This document shows, piece by piece, positions 11,405-34,200 of a stretch of DNA of 64,000 nt (position 1 is its first letter; every line of letters begins with the position of its first letter). The stretch is taken from contig OU744446.1 in assembly GCA_916610825.1 (NCBI GenBank), positions 6,846,309 to 6,910,308 of the forward strand, written 5' to 3'. The stretch is from Haliclystus octoradiatus (taxonomy: Eukaryota; Cnidaria; Staurozoa; Stauromedusae; Haliclystidae). Both the position numbers and the translations under genes were made by a program. Below the pieces are notes generated by a model that was given only the letters and a program-made list of their open reading frames with translations, searched no databases and was not told where the DNA came from.

Positions 11405-13415
11405 TTTCAAACCAAAACTACGGATTTAACCTGATAAATAGGTTAGGCTAACATGCAGGAACAAAAACCAAAAGATGAGTATTTGGTAAAGGGAATTCAA
11501 GCCACAAGCAGTTTCGTATTTATAGTCATGGATGTTGAGCAGCTTTTAATTACATAAAGTGACGCAAGTCTAGGTAGACCGACTAGATTTGAAGACAGTT
11601 CCGAATGAAACCAAAATAGATAGCTTTCCAATTTATATAATGTCAGCTGCATCAAGGTGTTCTAGACTACAGTTTGTTATTACTTTGGTGGCTGGCCAAC
11701 TATTCACACGCGGTGACCAAGTTATAAAGGAACCAATGAGTTTTGTTGTTACTAAAATAGTCGCCCGTCTATTCATCAAATCTATTATTGCCCGACCTAT
11801 TGTTCTGATTACATAAAAGAATTTACGCTGTCACGGAATAACGACCCAACCTTACGAATCTATTTAAAAGTATCTTTTTAATTACAGTCATGCAATCTAT
11901 TTTAATATTTTCAAGCAAAGACTTTTAATTCATATCAGGTGGTCTAATTTATGAGTCAAAATTGAGTTTATCAATCGATGTGATGTATACATTTGATAAT
12001 TTTATTTTGAAATTGGTTGTATACTTACCCCCTGTTTTTTACCCCCTCTTTAATACCTTCAAAAAGTGCTGAAAAACTGTTTTGAATACCCTTGGGGGTT
12101 CTTCACAACGATCATTTCACGCCTTTCACTGGCCGTAATAAATATTATTATGTCTACCTCACCGTCCTCTCAAACTGTTTTTCCATTCTTTTGAAATGTC
12201 GGCTTTCTAGGTCAATTACCCTAAAATTTAAGGCCAATTAACTCGGCAATCGACATGATATTAATTTTAATCCAGTCTGCTAGTTTGTTATGGCTATAAA
12301 TACGAGCATTATACGAGCGACAAATGTGCCTGGAAGGAATATAGATGTGCCTAGACGACAGAAGGACATCCTATTTGGATATCTCATTACTTTTAGATGC
12401 AATAAAACCATAGAAGACTGTTCCATCAGGGTCAAGGAATGACCCGATTGTTATTAGTATCGGTTTCTATTTGATTTTGATTCGAAAAAGCCTGACAAGG
12501 GCTTTCCCCTTCCTAGCCGAAACAGTGCAAAGTTCTACATCAATAATGATAAAACATAATAAATAATAATGATTGTTATCGAGAATGTCATGGTAACAGA
12601 ATTTCGTGATACATCTCTATATATATGCTGTTTACAACAGTACAATGTACATGACTCTGAATTAGTTTTGAAAAGCTGGAAGGATACAAGGTTGTCAAGG
12701 CAAACGATACAATAAACAACTTTATAATTTCTTTTGTCATGGCGCGATTTTGTCACGCATCACGCAAACGTTTTGTAACAATAATCAATTAAAATAATAT
12801 TATGCAACGTTAATGATAACATGACGTGATGTAATTATATAACGAGTAAATTTCATCTGTGTTATAAAGTTGTTACACTTGAATGGTCTGAAGACTGCAT
12901 TATGACCAATTGCAAACATAGTAACATTGAATGAATAAATGAATTGAAAATTATTTTTATATTTATAAAAAATATATTTGAGATATTGTGCCAAGTCTTC
13001 AGAATTTAGTTTAATTTTAAAATTATTTACAGTTTTTGCCGTACGAGTAGCTATAAAGAGATAAACAATTGTAAATAGTTATACAACGTATTAAGGCAAA
13101 AGAGTATCGATACATGTTGGTATTGGAGTTTGGCATAATCAAGCGTCCATGGGGGGGGGGGGTAATTTGATAAATAATAAATAATAAAATAATTAATTAT
13201 ATTGAGTGTAAACTCAGATAACATAAGTATATATATATATATGTGTGTCTTTATTGAAATATTAAAAAAATAAAAAGTTAAATTGATTTCCAAAAGAATA
13301 CATACATAGAAGACCTTTATTCAACGCTCTTATACTATGTGAGTTAAGTTATAAATTTAATGACAGTTATATGAATTATTATCTATAACACATGAATATC
13401 ATATGAAAGTGCTCA
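11405..13415. other. Intergenic region upstream of the ZYG11-type gene
   Basis: About 2 kb with no ORF of recognisable family. It should contain the minus-strand promoter next to 11405. It also includes a 12-base G run at 13151-13162 and an AT dinucleotide run near 13230. No dispersed repeat was recognised between 11.6 and 13.0 kb. Confidence 0.4.
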
Positions 13416-13985
13416 ATGTTGGGTAACACAGAGTATGACCTGGATCCAGATACGAAAACTCCGTACGATCTATATTTGGGGTCCGGATCCATGAATGGTG
13501 ACATAGAACGTGTAGATTCGTTCAAGTACCTAGGCTCTGTACTTCCATCTTCTTCAGATTATTTAACCCAACGTAGAGGCCAGGCTTGGGCAGCCATTAG
13601 AGGTCTAAATAAAGTCTGGGCGTCCGATGTCAACACTGACGTTAAGTTAAGACTGTTCAGACACACGATAGAACCTGTTCTATTATATGCATCTGAAACG
13701 TGGGTTCTATCAATCTCACTACCCGACTTGACTCAGCTTTTGACGCCATGCTTCGGCATGCTTTATGAATACATTGGCCCAACTTACTGTCTACTGCTGA
13801 ACTTAGAAAAAATTCCCCTTCCGCCTCTGCTATTACTTACCAACGTCAGATGTCTTTTTTAGGTCACATCGGAAGATCAAAGACATATGCCCCTCAACCG
13901 CTGCATGACATCCTTCACTGGCAACCGGAGGAGATGCTTCGATGGGGCTATGGGAGAGTAGTATCTTTTCATAATGTTTTGTATC
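13416..13985 (+). pseudogene. LINE reverse-transcriptase C-terminal remnant
   Basis: FKYLGSVLPSSSDYLTQRRG, then AWAAIRGLNKVW, KLRLFRHTIEPVLLYASETW, and, after a frameshift near 13715, LDSAFDAMLRHAL.IHW and FLGHIGRSK. This is the usual order at the C-terminal end of a non-LTR retrotransposon polymerase: 'YLGS' after the palm, 'LLYGSETW', then 'HVTNAELYG ... RLAGHCVRHP'. There are at least two frame breaks and the polymerase catalytic domain is missing, so only the 3' end of a 5'-truncated dead copy remains. Confidence 0.75.
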
Positions 13986-14302
13986 GTGAATTGTGTTATT
14001 TACAAGTTTCTTTGTTAGCCAGGATCTCGACCTGCTCAAACAAATCAGAAATACATATATACATATACAAACCAAACATATTCCTGGTGCTCTGATAGCA
14101 TTTTAAAACAAGCAATATATTTGTTTTGCGCGAAACCTGCTCCTAGAATATAGCATTTTTCTGACTTTGATTTCTCTTTGTGCTTTACAACGTTTTGCAA
14201 CAAACCAAATCCTGTTGCACATTGTGCACAATTCCGAATTTGTCAATTATAACAATGATATGTTGAACATTGTTCCAATAAGAATGTAGAAGCAATATCT
14301 TA

Positions 14303-14310
14303 TGACGTCA
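14303..14310. promoter_or_regulatory. CRE-type palindrome TGACGTCA upstream of GOLPH3
   Basis: A full consensus CREB/ATF site 228 bases before the GOLPH3 start codon. An ATTGG (inverted CCAAT) lies at about 14331. The spacing suits a proximal promoter; activity is inferred. Confidence 0.5.
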
Positions 14311-14537
14311 CAATGTTAATTCATATTCTTATTGGCGAAGCCTTTGTACAGCGGTGCACAGATCATTTGCATATTTCACTTCGAGTTTCTATCTTCTGAG
14401 TTGGACGATGGACGTGTTTTCAATTTTTAATCACGACGAATAACAAGGCAAATAAAGCAGTTACTGGATAGATATATTATAGAAATATATATACAATTTA
14501 TAAAAAATAAGACATAAGATATAATAATTCATCTTAG

Positions 14538-22803
<8,266 letters not shown>

Positions 22804-22953
22804 ATATTAATTAATTTATCAAATGATAGTGGAAATCATAATATTGGAATTTATCAAACAGAAGCACTTATTAATGTATCTGATGGACCTATGATTGACG
22901 TTAATAATTGGGAAAGGACTCGTCCAGATCACTTCAGAAATATACTTCAATGA
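22804..22953 (+). other. In-frame 49-codon open stretch directly after the GOLPH3 stop
   Basis: After the GOLPH3 TAA the same frame stays open for 49 codons to a TGA at 22951-22953. It reads NDSGNHNIGIYQTEAL, then DGPMIDVNNWERTRPDHF. The composition looks like coding sequence (balanced polar and hydrophobic residues, W, P, G) and not like the AT-rich 3' UTR after it. No known GOLPH3 has such a tail and I do not recognise the peptide. It may be a readthrough extension or simply chance. Confidence 0.35.
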
Positions 22954-22993
22954 GACTCAGTTGGTTTTCACAGGATTTTTATATTCTTTGAAT

Positions 22994-22999
22994 AATAAA
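22994..22999 (+). terminator. Polyadenylation signal of GOLPH3
   Basis: AATAAA 191 bases after the stop, just past the open stretch. It is the first canonical signal at a plausible distance. Confidence 0.5.
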
Positions 23000-23479
23000 A
23001 AGATGAATACTGTACTTTGGTAAAGCTGGAGCATCTCATTTTTCAACATTTCAATTAATTTAATATTTAGTTAAATAGTTTTTGTTGTTGTATGTGGCGA
23101 ATCACATACTATTTTGTTTTTATTTGTCCGGAAGGTGAAAGCATTTATCTTTAAACAAATTAGATCTAAATATGCAATGACAATAAATAATCTTTAATAT
23201 AGCTATATATATATTATTCATTTAAATACGTGTGTTGGTGGCTAGGGAATTCTGTAACTATATGTAGTATATTATATATAGCTCTTCTAATTTTTCTCTG
23301 TTTAAAGAAATTGTGTGATAACGGAATGGAATGTACAACAAAGAAAATAAACGGTTGTATGGTATTAAAATGTAATTATTCCATTGCTTATTATATACTA
23401 CAAAAGATCTGACGTACCATACTTGGTAATTGGTAAATCCAAAAATTAATCTATTTGAACGACTAAGAGCTCAAGAATT

Positions 23480-23610
23480 TGAATACAAAATCGGAAAATA
23501 AACGGATAAGATGATGAAAAACAAAGAGGAGTAAAATTTAAATTGATACAAAATCGAAAAATAAACTGATAAAATGATGAAAAGAAAGAGGAGTAAAATT
23601 TAAATTGTAT
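23480..23610 (+). repeat. Tandem duplication, about 63-bp unit, two copies
   Basis: GATACAAAATCGAAAAATAA and AAGAGGAGTAAAATTTAAAT each occur twice with small differences, in the GOLPH3-ARNT intergenic region. Confidence 0.75.
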
Positions 23611-25275
23611 ACCAATTCCAATCTCTATCTAGAAATACAGTATATCAAAACAACTTTTAATTATTGTATTATGAAATATTACAACGATTTTATTCTAGGC
23701 TCCAACTCTTGCTCCTGCCTTAACAGTCATATTTTTACTTTGGTCTTACTCATGATACTCACATGTCGGAGTCAGAGCTAGTTTGATGCAAATTTTAGTA
23801 CATCTCTAATAAGTATACCACGTCTTCTGGGTTTGAAAATCCAATTTCAAGATTTTCAACATTGGGGAAATATTATGCCCCAGCTTCTACAGGGTCAACA
23901 TTGCCATGTTACATTCAGCTGTCATGGAAGCCTTTGGCATCAAAAAAGTTTCTGAAATTCTTTTGTAGTTTCTTCTATTTTGATATTCATTTGAACCAGT
24001 AAAAGTATAAAGAATCCAGAAATTCACTTTGATTCTTATAATTCAATTAAGGTTTTATTTCCCATCAAAGATTTGCTAACGCAGATTGGAACGAGACAGA
24101 CGCTTTTCCCGTTTGCCCCATCTTTTATTCTTGCAGCCATCGCCTGACTGGAGCCCGACAATAAACTGTCTGAGATAAAACTGTCACGAATTCAAAATTT
24201 ATATGGAATATATTTCGATTGTTTCATCTCACGGAATCGTTAATTAACATGAAAAGAAAATAATCCTAGTTAATTTTAGTTATTTATGAAGATATATCGA
24301 TGATTGTAATGATATCTTGAAAATGTTGAAATCCTAGAAGGCCTACGTGGAAGGCCTAGAAGAAATCGGTTGCTCATTATATAAATTAAAAATATGAACA
24401 TTAATTGACTGGATTATTGCCATGCAAAAAACCTTCCATTACATACTGTTTGAGCTCATTAAGTAGAGAAGCAAAATGCAATCGTGAAATTGATCCCTCG
24501 GCAGTCATTTTTCCAACAATGATATAGAAACATGCATGGTTGCATTTGAAAATGACAGATTGCCAGTTAACAAAAGTTTTGGAATCACATCACAAATAAC
24601 AACATAGTCTAGTGTCTGGATAATCACATGTTTGTTTCAGGACGAAGCGAGCTATGTGATTGGTCAATATGTATGGTTGACATCGAGTTCCTGTATTTTG
24701 ATTGGTTAACATGCATTTCCAGCTCAGATGCAGCCTGCGTCACCATTTTGATTGTGTCACCAAAGTCGTCTACAAACTAATAGTCAATTTGGATGCAATG
24801 CTTTTCTAATAAGTTGTTTATTTATTCAATTTTGACTCAAAACTACCCATAATTTATGCATTTTTATCCTATTATTATCTGAAATATATTTATAAGAACC
24901 ATTTTAGATGATTTAAAGATTGTACACTGGATTTAAGTTACGTTTTTCTATATCGTGTTGTTTTCAAGTGGAGCAGCGAGACAGCATACTTTGTTGCCTG
25001 GCGGTACTTACGAAGTCTGTAACACTCTTGTCGGATTTTTCCTTACAATCATCACATTTATGACAACAGAGAATATCCGAATTTATTGCTAAACGTGATT
25101 GCTGTTATCATATCAATGAATCACAATTTGCATTGCCAACTGTGAAACTTTTTTGCTAGTGCTTGATTTTGAACTGATAGCTAGAATCTCAAAGCAAAGG
25201 TCATAGTTCGCTCTGTCAAAAAGTATTTATCTGTGGCTTGAAGATTACATTGTTGCTTGATATTCTGGTTATAAC
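23611..25275. promoter_or_regulatory. GOLPH3-ARNT intergenic region with probable ARNT promoter
   Basis: No gene seen. Two GATTGGT motifs (inverted CCAAT boxes) at about 24657 and 24700 lie 580-620 bases before the ARNT start codon. The 5' UTR must occupy the last part of this stretch. The promoter assignment is inferred from position and motif only. Confidence 0.35.
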
Positions 25276-28200
25276 ATGGCAGGTATGAATACATATCAAT
25301 AAATAAACAATTTATAAAATTCAATATCCGAGAACCATCATATTTGTTTGTATATCGGTTGTTATTTACTGTTTAACTTTTTGTGCGCCATGATTATTGA
25401 TTGAAAGATGTAGTGCGAATTTTGACCTATGTAGATTGTAGAACCAGCAGTGGTTTTCAAATTTTCATTTAAAGCTCCAGTTTGTTTCTTGTATATGTCC
25501 AAAATATAGATTAATATCCTGTTAAATTATCAATAAGGAAGTATTGCTTTTATTTTTATCGCGTTGTATTGTTGATTTTACAGAGTCTGCCCATTGCCTG
25601 AGTAAAACTGGTGGTCGTCTGAGGAAACGTAAAGCTTTAGCTTCATCGAGGGAGTAAGTTAAATCTAACGTTATATAATGTTTGATAAGGTATTCACAAC
25701 CCAGGAAATAGACATATTATTGATGTCTTGCGAGTACGTGCTAGCTACGCTTTCCATCAAGTTAATGTGTCTCGAAGTTTTTCATTTTCAGTTCAAGTTT
25801 ATTGCTTGAATCTTAATTAATGTTGAACTTTTTACCTGCAAGTTTTCAGATTTCTATTAAGATTAATCTTTAATTAAATAAAGTTAGAAAAGTTTACAAA
25901 ATTACAATTAATCAACTGTTAATATTCATTCTATTCTGTACTGACAGCTTCCCTTCTGTGTAATTTCATCTTGAAATTGGATGTGACCCTTTGCGTGATC
26001 AAAAAATCAATGAAACGTTTTCTATTGTTTTGTTTTGAGACCTCAAACGTGAACGCCTGTTTTTCTACTTTTAAATTCTAATCAAGTTATTATACTACAT
26101 TTTCCACGCCATGGAATATTTTAAATTGGTAAACAATCCAGAACATACTAAAACCGGATCCATTACTTCAAAATAACTATTTTTGCCTTGTTTTTTTATT
26201 GAATGAATGCTTTCCATACAATTGTGATAGTCTTAACTTCTATACCGATATACTCTTGGAGTTCATCAAATCATCAACACATTTCTTTGCCATTTATTGT
26301 GTCCAGGGAAAATTTGATCTGTGATCATTCAAGGATTAAATCAACGGTTTTATTAAGAATGTTTATTAAATAGACGGACAAAAGCCTTTTCAGTTGTATT
26401 GTCAAAGATGAAAAGAGCTGACTTTGACAACATTTCATAGATTTTTCTAACTTATCATAAAAGATGACATCGTATTGACGTGTTTTAGTAATAATATGAC
26501 GTTGCTTGATGACAGATTAATGGATTCTTGATGCAATGAAACAATCAATAAATCGTTAGATACTAAATCTTATGTCACAGATTTATAACGCATGCATGGT
26601 TCCTTTAATTACATGATATCTATATGTAATATTTTCCTTGAAGGCGTTAGTAACAGAGTTGTATGACTTTAAGATGTCCTAATTTTCTTCATTGGTGCAG
26701 AACTTAATGCTTTCTTACAGTGGCCCACATGGCTCACGGCTAAACTTTCTTTCCCACGGCAAAACTTTCTTTCTCACGACAAAATTTACATTCTCACAGC
26801 AAAACTTTCTTTCTCCATGGCAAAACATACTTATTATGGCAAAACTTACTTTCTTGTAGAAAAACTTACTTACTCACGGCAAAACTTACTTTGTCGCGGC
26901 AAAACTTACTTTCCCTCAACAAAGTTACTTTCTTCCACGGCAAAACTTTCTTTCTCCCACAGCATAATTCAAGCTTGACTTGATTCTCACTTTCAACCTC
27001 ATTTCAAAACATTAGATTGTCAGGGGGTATAGGTAGCCTGAATCGCAGCCTAATCTAACCTAACCTAATCTAAAACATTCGGAGATGTTAGATAGATTAA
27101 AAAAAAATTCGGTGATTCTATAGGGGGTTGATGAAAGTGAGTAGTAGTAGTCAGTCTAGCAGTTCCCTACTCAGTTCTGAGCATACTCAAATATGCTGTT
27201 TTGTACACTGTGCGTGTGAGTGAATTATATGAATTTGGGGCAACACTAATTCTGAGTCCCGAAACATATAAGTGTAGTCCTACAAGCTAGATTCAGGGTC
27301 TTAACGGAGGAGACAGAAAATAAAATAAATTGGTTACACTTACAGTATTAAAATAAATTTAATCATCTTATTGTTTGATAAAATCAATAGCAGAGAAATA
27401 GTTTATCAACACTTTATAAAACCAGCAGGCAAATTTTGGTCTTGTGTTGTAATCTCATTATATCTGAATATGATATATAGTAAACACTTAAAGAATTCCT
27501 CAAATCACTAGGCTATGATAGCGTATCAACTAACGAATGCAGCAATTTCCTGTTGATTTTCAGCACATTTTAATCGTGCGTGGTGTTGTGTACGGGTGTA
27601 GTAGTGACAGTAGTATTCTCTATATCCAGAATTAGAAACATTCAAATCAGAGATTGACGCCATAAAAGTTAATAACTTGGGGAGTTGAATAAATATTCTG
27701 TATTCACTGTGTTCCATTATTATGTAGGCCTATTCAAGTGGATGGTATTTATTTGATCAATACCAGTATCTAGATGATCATACAGTATTAAATTACAGAT
27801 TTGTCACCTCTCTCAGCACGACCGATAGCTACATGCATGCATGAATTTTAGTCAACTAGACTTCAAGTTGCATGCAAATGCATGCTTATATTGAGTTGTG
27901 AATCATCTAGTTTAACTGGTTCAAAATAAATGCATGAACAAATTATGTAGAAAAGCCGATCGAAGCCGCAATTTAATTGAGAAATATTCGATTTCATATT
28001 TTGCTGTTGAAAGCAGCACAAAGTTTCGAAGTGAGAAATGGAACGCACATGATTTTATTTACAAAATTTGGTATTATCTAGTTTATCCCAAAGCTTGTGG
28101 AAGTAGTAGCCATAGCCCCCCAAAAAATCAAGGAAACATTACAAACCCGAGTGTCATACTGAGTGTCATAAAGTTCAAGTTGCAAGGTAACAATTTGTCG

Positions 28201-31200
28201 GGGGCTTTTCTAAATTAAATTACGTTTGACCTTTACAACACCGGTATATCCCGGAAAAATTCCAATAATTGTTCACTACTCATAACGTGTTTCTTCAACA
28301 TTTGATTCAAGTGACTGAATAAGTATAGAATGGGAAAACTATTTATTATTTCTTTACATCAATTATTTTCAGCCATGAACAGTACTTTCTACATATTTCA
28401 ATTTATTTGTTGCCATTGACGAAGTGTGGAAGTTGGCATTGCAATTGTTTCTACCTTTTATTTCTTTCATTTAAGTACAATTACTGGCAGTAATTTTCAG
28501 AAAATATTTTGTACCGTTAGGTTTAATTTCCAGCGCGGGTTTGTTTACAAATCTATAACGTTTTATTGCAAGTCATTTTCCAATAATAATTTCAATTATG
28601 TAATTTTAATCTACAGATATGATGAGAAAACATAATTTTTTTGATTATTAGACGTTTGAATTTCATTCTGAGAAATAGTACGATGACAATACCCAAATTA
28701 TCTTTGAAGTCACAAAACAAAGAATCATGTTTGTTTTGTATTTGCGAGACATTAGAAATTCCTTCAAGTGCGAACTATTTAATAAGCGCTTCAGTCTGAG
28801 ACATGATTGTTGTTGAAAAAGGTAACAGTTTCCCTTGGTTTATCTTAACTTGGATGTATTTATTTGAAAAATAAAGCCGGCCAAGTACCCCTCCAGTTAA
28901 TGACGAACCTATAGAGATGTGTTTCAAGTATATTGCATCTAAAACGGCATCGTGAATCCCTGCCTTGCATACATACACACATACAAATGAAAATAGTGTA
29001 AATTTAAAAATGGAAGCGTCAGTATTGTATCTCGGCTATTTCCTAATGTCAAATCTAGTTTGAAGAGAAGGCAATTTGAACAGGATCATCTACACTGGTA
29101 TATTAATCAAATATATGCAAACCACTCGAATGCATAATAATGGAACATAGCGAATAAAGAATACTTATCTATCTCAAGAGTTATAAACTTTTCTGGCGAT
29201 AATCTATACTAGGGAATTTATTTGTTATTGATTATGCCTAACAATAAGTTGATTACATTTATTTTAATACTGTAGCCAACTTATTTTATTTTCTGTTTCC
29301 CTGAATCTTACACAATTAATGTTTCAAGTTAAATGCTGTAAGGAATTCATATAATTCACGCACAGTGTACTGAACGACAAAACAGCATAATTTAAGTTAC
29401 AGCACAGCGTAAGTTTGCCGTGAGAAAGTAAGTTTTGCCGTGAGAAAGTAAGTTTTGCCATGACAAAGTAAGTTTTGTCGTGAGTAGGCCTAAGTAAGTT
29501 TTGCCGCAAGAAAGTAAGTTTATCTGTGAATAAGTATGTTTTGCCGTTGAGAAAGAAAATTTTGCCGCGAGCATGTAAGTTTTGTTGTGAGAAAGAAAGT
29601 TTTGCTGTGAGAATGCAAGTTTTGCCTTGGGAAAGAAAGTTTTGCCGTGAGCCATGTGGGCCACCGTACTTTCTGCATGTTTTGGATGTTACATTTCCGT
29701 TCGAATTGGATTGCCCTGGAAATTCATGTTGGTCAGCTAAAATTTGCCATTACACTAAGCGACACTATTCCAGAATTTTCAGAATTTTTGTGAATTATCT
29801 CAAACTTTGTTAGAAGATAAAACTGGAGTTAATAACCGATTTGTAGGTATTTGAAAAGAACTTCATGAATTTTAAATATAGTCCCCTTCATGTTTTAAAT
29901 TGGAGTCAAAAGTCGATACACAACCATTCAAAGTCACAATCTGTTTAGTATAGAGCAAGGCTAGTTTATGAAAACTTCCCTTTCAAATTCTTTCTAAATC
30001 AGCCATCAAATATATGCCTAATACGATTATACAACGTGACGATCGATTCTATATGGAATTAATACTGTAATGTGTCAGACCCCAGAGTGAGATATGAATT
30101 CAGATCTGACTTTTCATGGCATTAGGTCTATTGATCATGGTGGACAAAAATGCAATCCATGCTTGATTTATTTAGCATCAGTCTGCGATTACTTCTGTTC
30201 ACAACAAGTGGAATAGAACAAAGCGAAGATGACAAATGTAGAACAATTTAATATATATTTAGCATTTAGCACATTAATGTGATGTGTTTTGCTGCAAAGG
30301 CTGGACAAATTTATTCCGAGTTGTATTTACAGCCCTGAAATGTCATTTCCACTTCATTTTTGATAACTTCAAACAGACTTCAATATCGTAAGGGATTACT
30401 AAAAGTTTACGTACAACATTGAAGTGTTAGAGACCATAGAAATCGAAATTGAAATGCCACCACAGAGCCGCAAATAGAATAAAATAGGTAAGAATCAATG
30501 TTATTCTACAATTAAACCCAAAATACTGGTCCTTTACCCATGATGTATTGTTAATAGTTGACTAACCCTCCACAGTAATTGAAAGCTCTACAGTAGCCGT
30601 TTGACGTAGAATGAATCCTGTATTGATGTTGTTTTAATAAATGTTTTTTTTGCAGTGACGATAGCGATGATGATGATGATCTCAATGAAATTCTCCCAGC
30701 AACAAAAATGTCAAAGTGAGTCTAATAAAATAATCTGGAATCTGAAATTTACTATTTAAATTTTAATCAAATTGATCATAACTAACTACAATGAAGTTAT
30801 TTGAGATATTCATATGCTAATTGCAAACAGTATTAAAGTGTTCTGGAATGCAATTGCTTACAGTTTTCCCACATGTAATAGTTTGTTCTTCATTTAGTTT
30901 GTTCTTTATAATCATTCACATGATACGAATAAGGCAATTCGCAAGGGGCAGTGAAGTGTTGAACCGATCAAAGAATAGAATCACAGCAAGACAGCTTTTA
31001 CAAGGACAGTAATTTTACGGTCAAACCATTCTTAGTTCAAATGCATATAAAATGGTCATAGAAACAGGAAAAAGATTACAAAATTGCTATATGATGTCTG
31101 AATTTTTATATATCACGATTCCATTCTCAAAATACGAATCGAACTTTCAGCAAAGTCTTAAATGAGATTAGAATTTGCTGTATTTAGCAAAGGTTTGTAC

Positions 31201-34200
31201 TAGAAGTGTTTGGTGCTTTCATCAAGACTTCCAGCTGTGTGTTGATATTGGTCGCGTGACTGCGCCTTGCGATTTAATGGCTAGAGAAATATCGTTTACA
31301 AAAAAGTATCAGTAAAAAGTTTACAAATTTGATTGCAAGTTGATTGAAATTTGCATAATTTAGAAAATTTGATTAATTTAAGGTTGAATTTGATTGCAAC
31401 AAAGGAAGATTAGCTTAGAACAGACTCATGTAATTGATTACAGATGTTTACAATACAAAAACAATAGAAGTTACCGGTGAATTGACAATTTGGATTCTAG
31501 AGATTTCAACTTCAAAATTAATGTGCGATTTTCGTACCAAGTTTCTTAATTATTATCCAAAAGCCTTCTGAAACTTTTCACTTTGAAAGGTCACTTGAAA
31601 TATTGCCATTTCTCTAATTTGAAGAGAAATAGGAAAAACATATTAATTTTATTTGAAATTTTGGCTGGCCTTCCATAAGTCTAGTTCGCCAGGTTACTAT
31701 GTTTTTGAGTACCCTGCTTCATGCCAGTTGCCAGAATTCTCCAGTTTTAAAGGATTATGTGCTTGGCTAGTTAAGAGGGCAAGGTGATTTATTAGTAACA
31801 TGATACAACAGACTCTTTTGGTAAAGGGAAGCAGGAGTTTGGCATAAACAGTCACAAACTCACATGTAGTGGAAATTTCAAATCATTCAAATGAGAAATG
31901 CACAGTGGTTTTGCATCATCTCGCTTTAAAAACTCGAAAAAATCTGTAAAAGTGAAACAGAAATTTTTAAAATTTTTACTGTGGTCCGAGAATTACACTC
32001 TCTATGAATCCCCCTAATCAATTTGGGTTGCCAAAGGACCTACAATACTTGTTTTTCAATTATTTTAGCTGTTTTTAAAGGGCTTTTCTCTCTAATAAAC
32101 CAGGCATGAGAATTTTCAGACTTTTGATGGATTTCAGGCTATTTTGGGCCTTGTGAAACTCTAGTTATTGCTTTTTGCCATTAAAATTGATTAAAATTTA
32201 CCAAACTATCTTAGATTTCAGACTGTGTTTGAAAATTAAATTCTTATGTCTGATATACCTTCATTGACTCCCATACACATTGTACAATGACGCATTATAT
32301 TGTAACAAGTGTCTGACAGAATGTTTAGCCTTCAGGAATACTAGAACGTGTTCACTTATTGTTTTTAAAGAGTTTCGAATGACCAGCAGCCTTTGCTTTG
32401 TTTTGTTGTTTTGATTACAAGAAACGAGGCTAATCCTCTGGAAAGTGATGTCAGCGCTCACGTCAGAGGATTGTCCTCGTGGCTGTTGCTACGGAAAGAC
32501 AAGACAGAAAATAGTCTGGTTTATCAATTTCAGTTTTGGATAAATCTCAATTCTTACTTTTCGAAACGCAAAGTTTATGGCTATAGATATCCAACAAATG
32601 TATACGGCTCAAAAATAAATAGCGGACTGGGAGTCACGCAGTCCGATTATCTGTCTGAGAAGTTTGACGCAAATCAAAACAACTTGGATAAAATGTACTT
32701 TCAAATCAACACTAAATAAAATTCATGTGATTCTAAATTTTAAAATTTATGTGCATAAATACTGCAGAAAAACAATGCAATGTGAAACATACATAGGTAT
32801 GTAACTAACTATTTTTAGACGTGTAACATGTTTACAAATATAATTTTGAGTCAATGATCAAAGTATCCGTATTAAAAATCGAATTCACCTGGTGTTATAA
32901 TTTCATTTTGTTTCGGCGATAAATTTCGATTTTGAATGCTAACAAATCTCTTCCTGCTCTTTCAATCCCTAATATTCTTTTATCAAGTAAACACCAACAT
33001 GAAATTTTGAATCAGTCGAGTTCAGTTGTAGCTTTCAACTCTGTCATCCTTCCTCAATTCGTATGACGCTAGTAGCAAGTAAATTGATTTTTGTGGGACA
33101 CATTTATTCAAGCGTCGAAAGCCCTTACGACGTCCACCTCTATTGCTCTTGTAACTTTCCAAACCAGTTCGTTGATAAATAACTTGGCAGAATGCTTCCA
33201 TGCTCGTTTTACGAAATGTTTTGCAAAATCGTGTGTGTGTGCAAAGGAGACACAAAGGCGGGCCGTGTATCATGAAAACGAGTGATTGAAATCTGGGTCC
33301 AGATTTCAAAGACAAAAATATACAAAGGCTGCTGGTCATTTTATGGTCTTTAAGATTTTTTTTATCAAAGTAATGCCCTGGCCAAATTACTTTTTTTATT
33401 TCGCCAACATTCATCGGATATAATCCGACCGATTTTTTGCGTTTTTTCGCCAACATCTTGAGGGTGGCCAAATGACTTTTTATTTTCGCCAACATTCATT
33501 GGATTTTGTTGAGTTCATTTTCGTCAACAGCGGTTAGTATTTTGAGGCTTGGAAACTAGTCAATCGAGCCCGCCAATCCTGAGTCAAGCTACGTCATTGT
33601 TGACCAATCAGAAGATGGTTCATATTTTCAGCAAAATCCAACAATGTTGGCGAAGTAAAAAGTCATTTGGCCACTTCGCCAACATCGATAGAGAACAATA
33701 GAACTCAACAAAATTCGATGGATGTTGGCAAAATTTTTGAATGTATTCAAAATCCCCAAAAAGTGAAATTCAACATCAGCCAACACAATCCAAAAAGTCA
33801 TTTGGCTGGGACTTAACCTATATATCTCCTTTTGGGACACAACATATTTAGACATAACTTATTTTTCTATCCGTATATGTCGTTGTTGCGTTTTTACACG
33901 GTGTGAATCTTTCCCCGTTAACATTCAAATTGTGATTGACTTTCGTAGTTTCCTTGTTGATTAATTCAACCAAAATGTTTGTGATGTGTTATCCTTTAAA
34001 TGTTTTCAATATTAGGCTTTGATCAAAATCCTTTTAAAATTAATAATTAAGGCCACAGTCAAACCTGTTATAACAGTCACCTCTATACAGCGGCCACCTG
34101 CCTATAACGGTCACTCTTGAAATGTCTAAAATTGTATTTTCTATTGAATCAAACCTGTATATAAAAGCCACCTGTCTATAGTGGTCAATTTATCTACCTC

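Noticed and set aside
13416..13862. Host gene of 148 codons with a YLGS motif
   Set aside because: The motifs are those of a LINE polymerase C-terminus, and the match continues in another frame, so it is a dead transposon and not a host gene.
26735..26960. CRISPR-like array of short repeats
   Set aside because: The units are contiguous and degenerate with no unique spacers, mirrored at 29405-29660, and in an animal genome. This is a foldback element arm.
27045..27070. Telomere-like CCTAA repeats inside the foldback element
   Set aside because: Only a few imperfect CTAACC/CTAATC units; too short to be a telomeric tract.
29392..29664. A 90-codon minus-strand open frame with repeated SHGKTYF-type phrases
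   Set aside because: It is a translation through the 21-base repeat array of the foldback element arm. A repeat length divisible by three keeps one frame open.
33022..33495. 157-codon minus-strand open frame in ARNT intron 3
   Set aside because: No recognisable domain, and it overlaps the arm of the foldback element at 33371-33815. Probably chance, though it is the longest unexplained frame in the introns.
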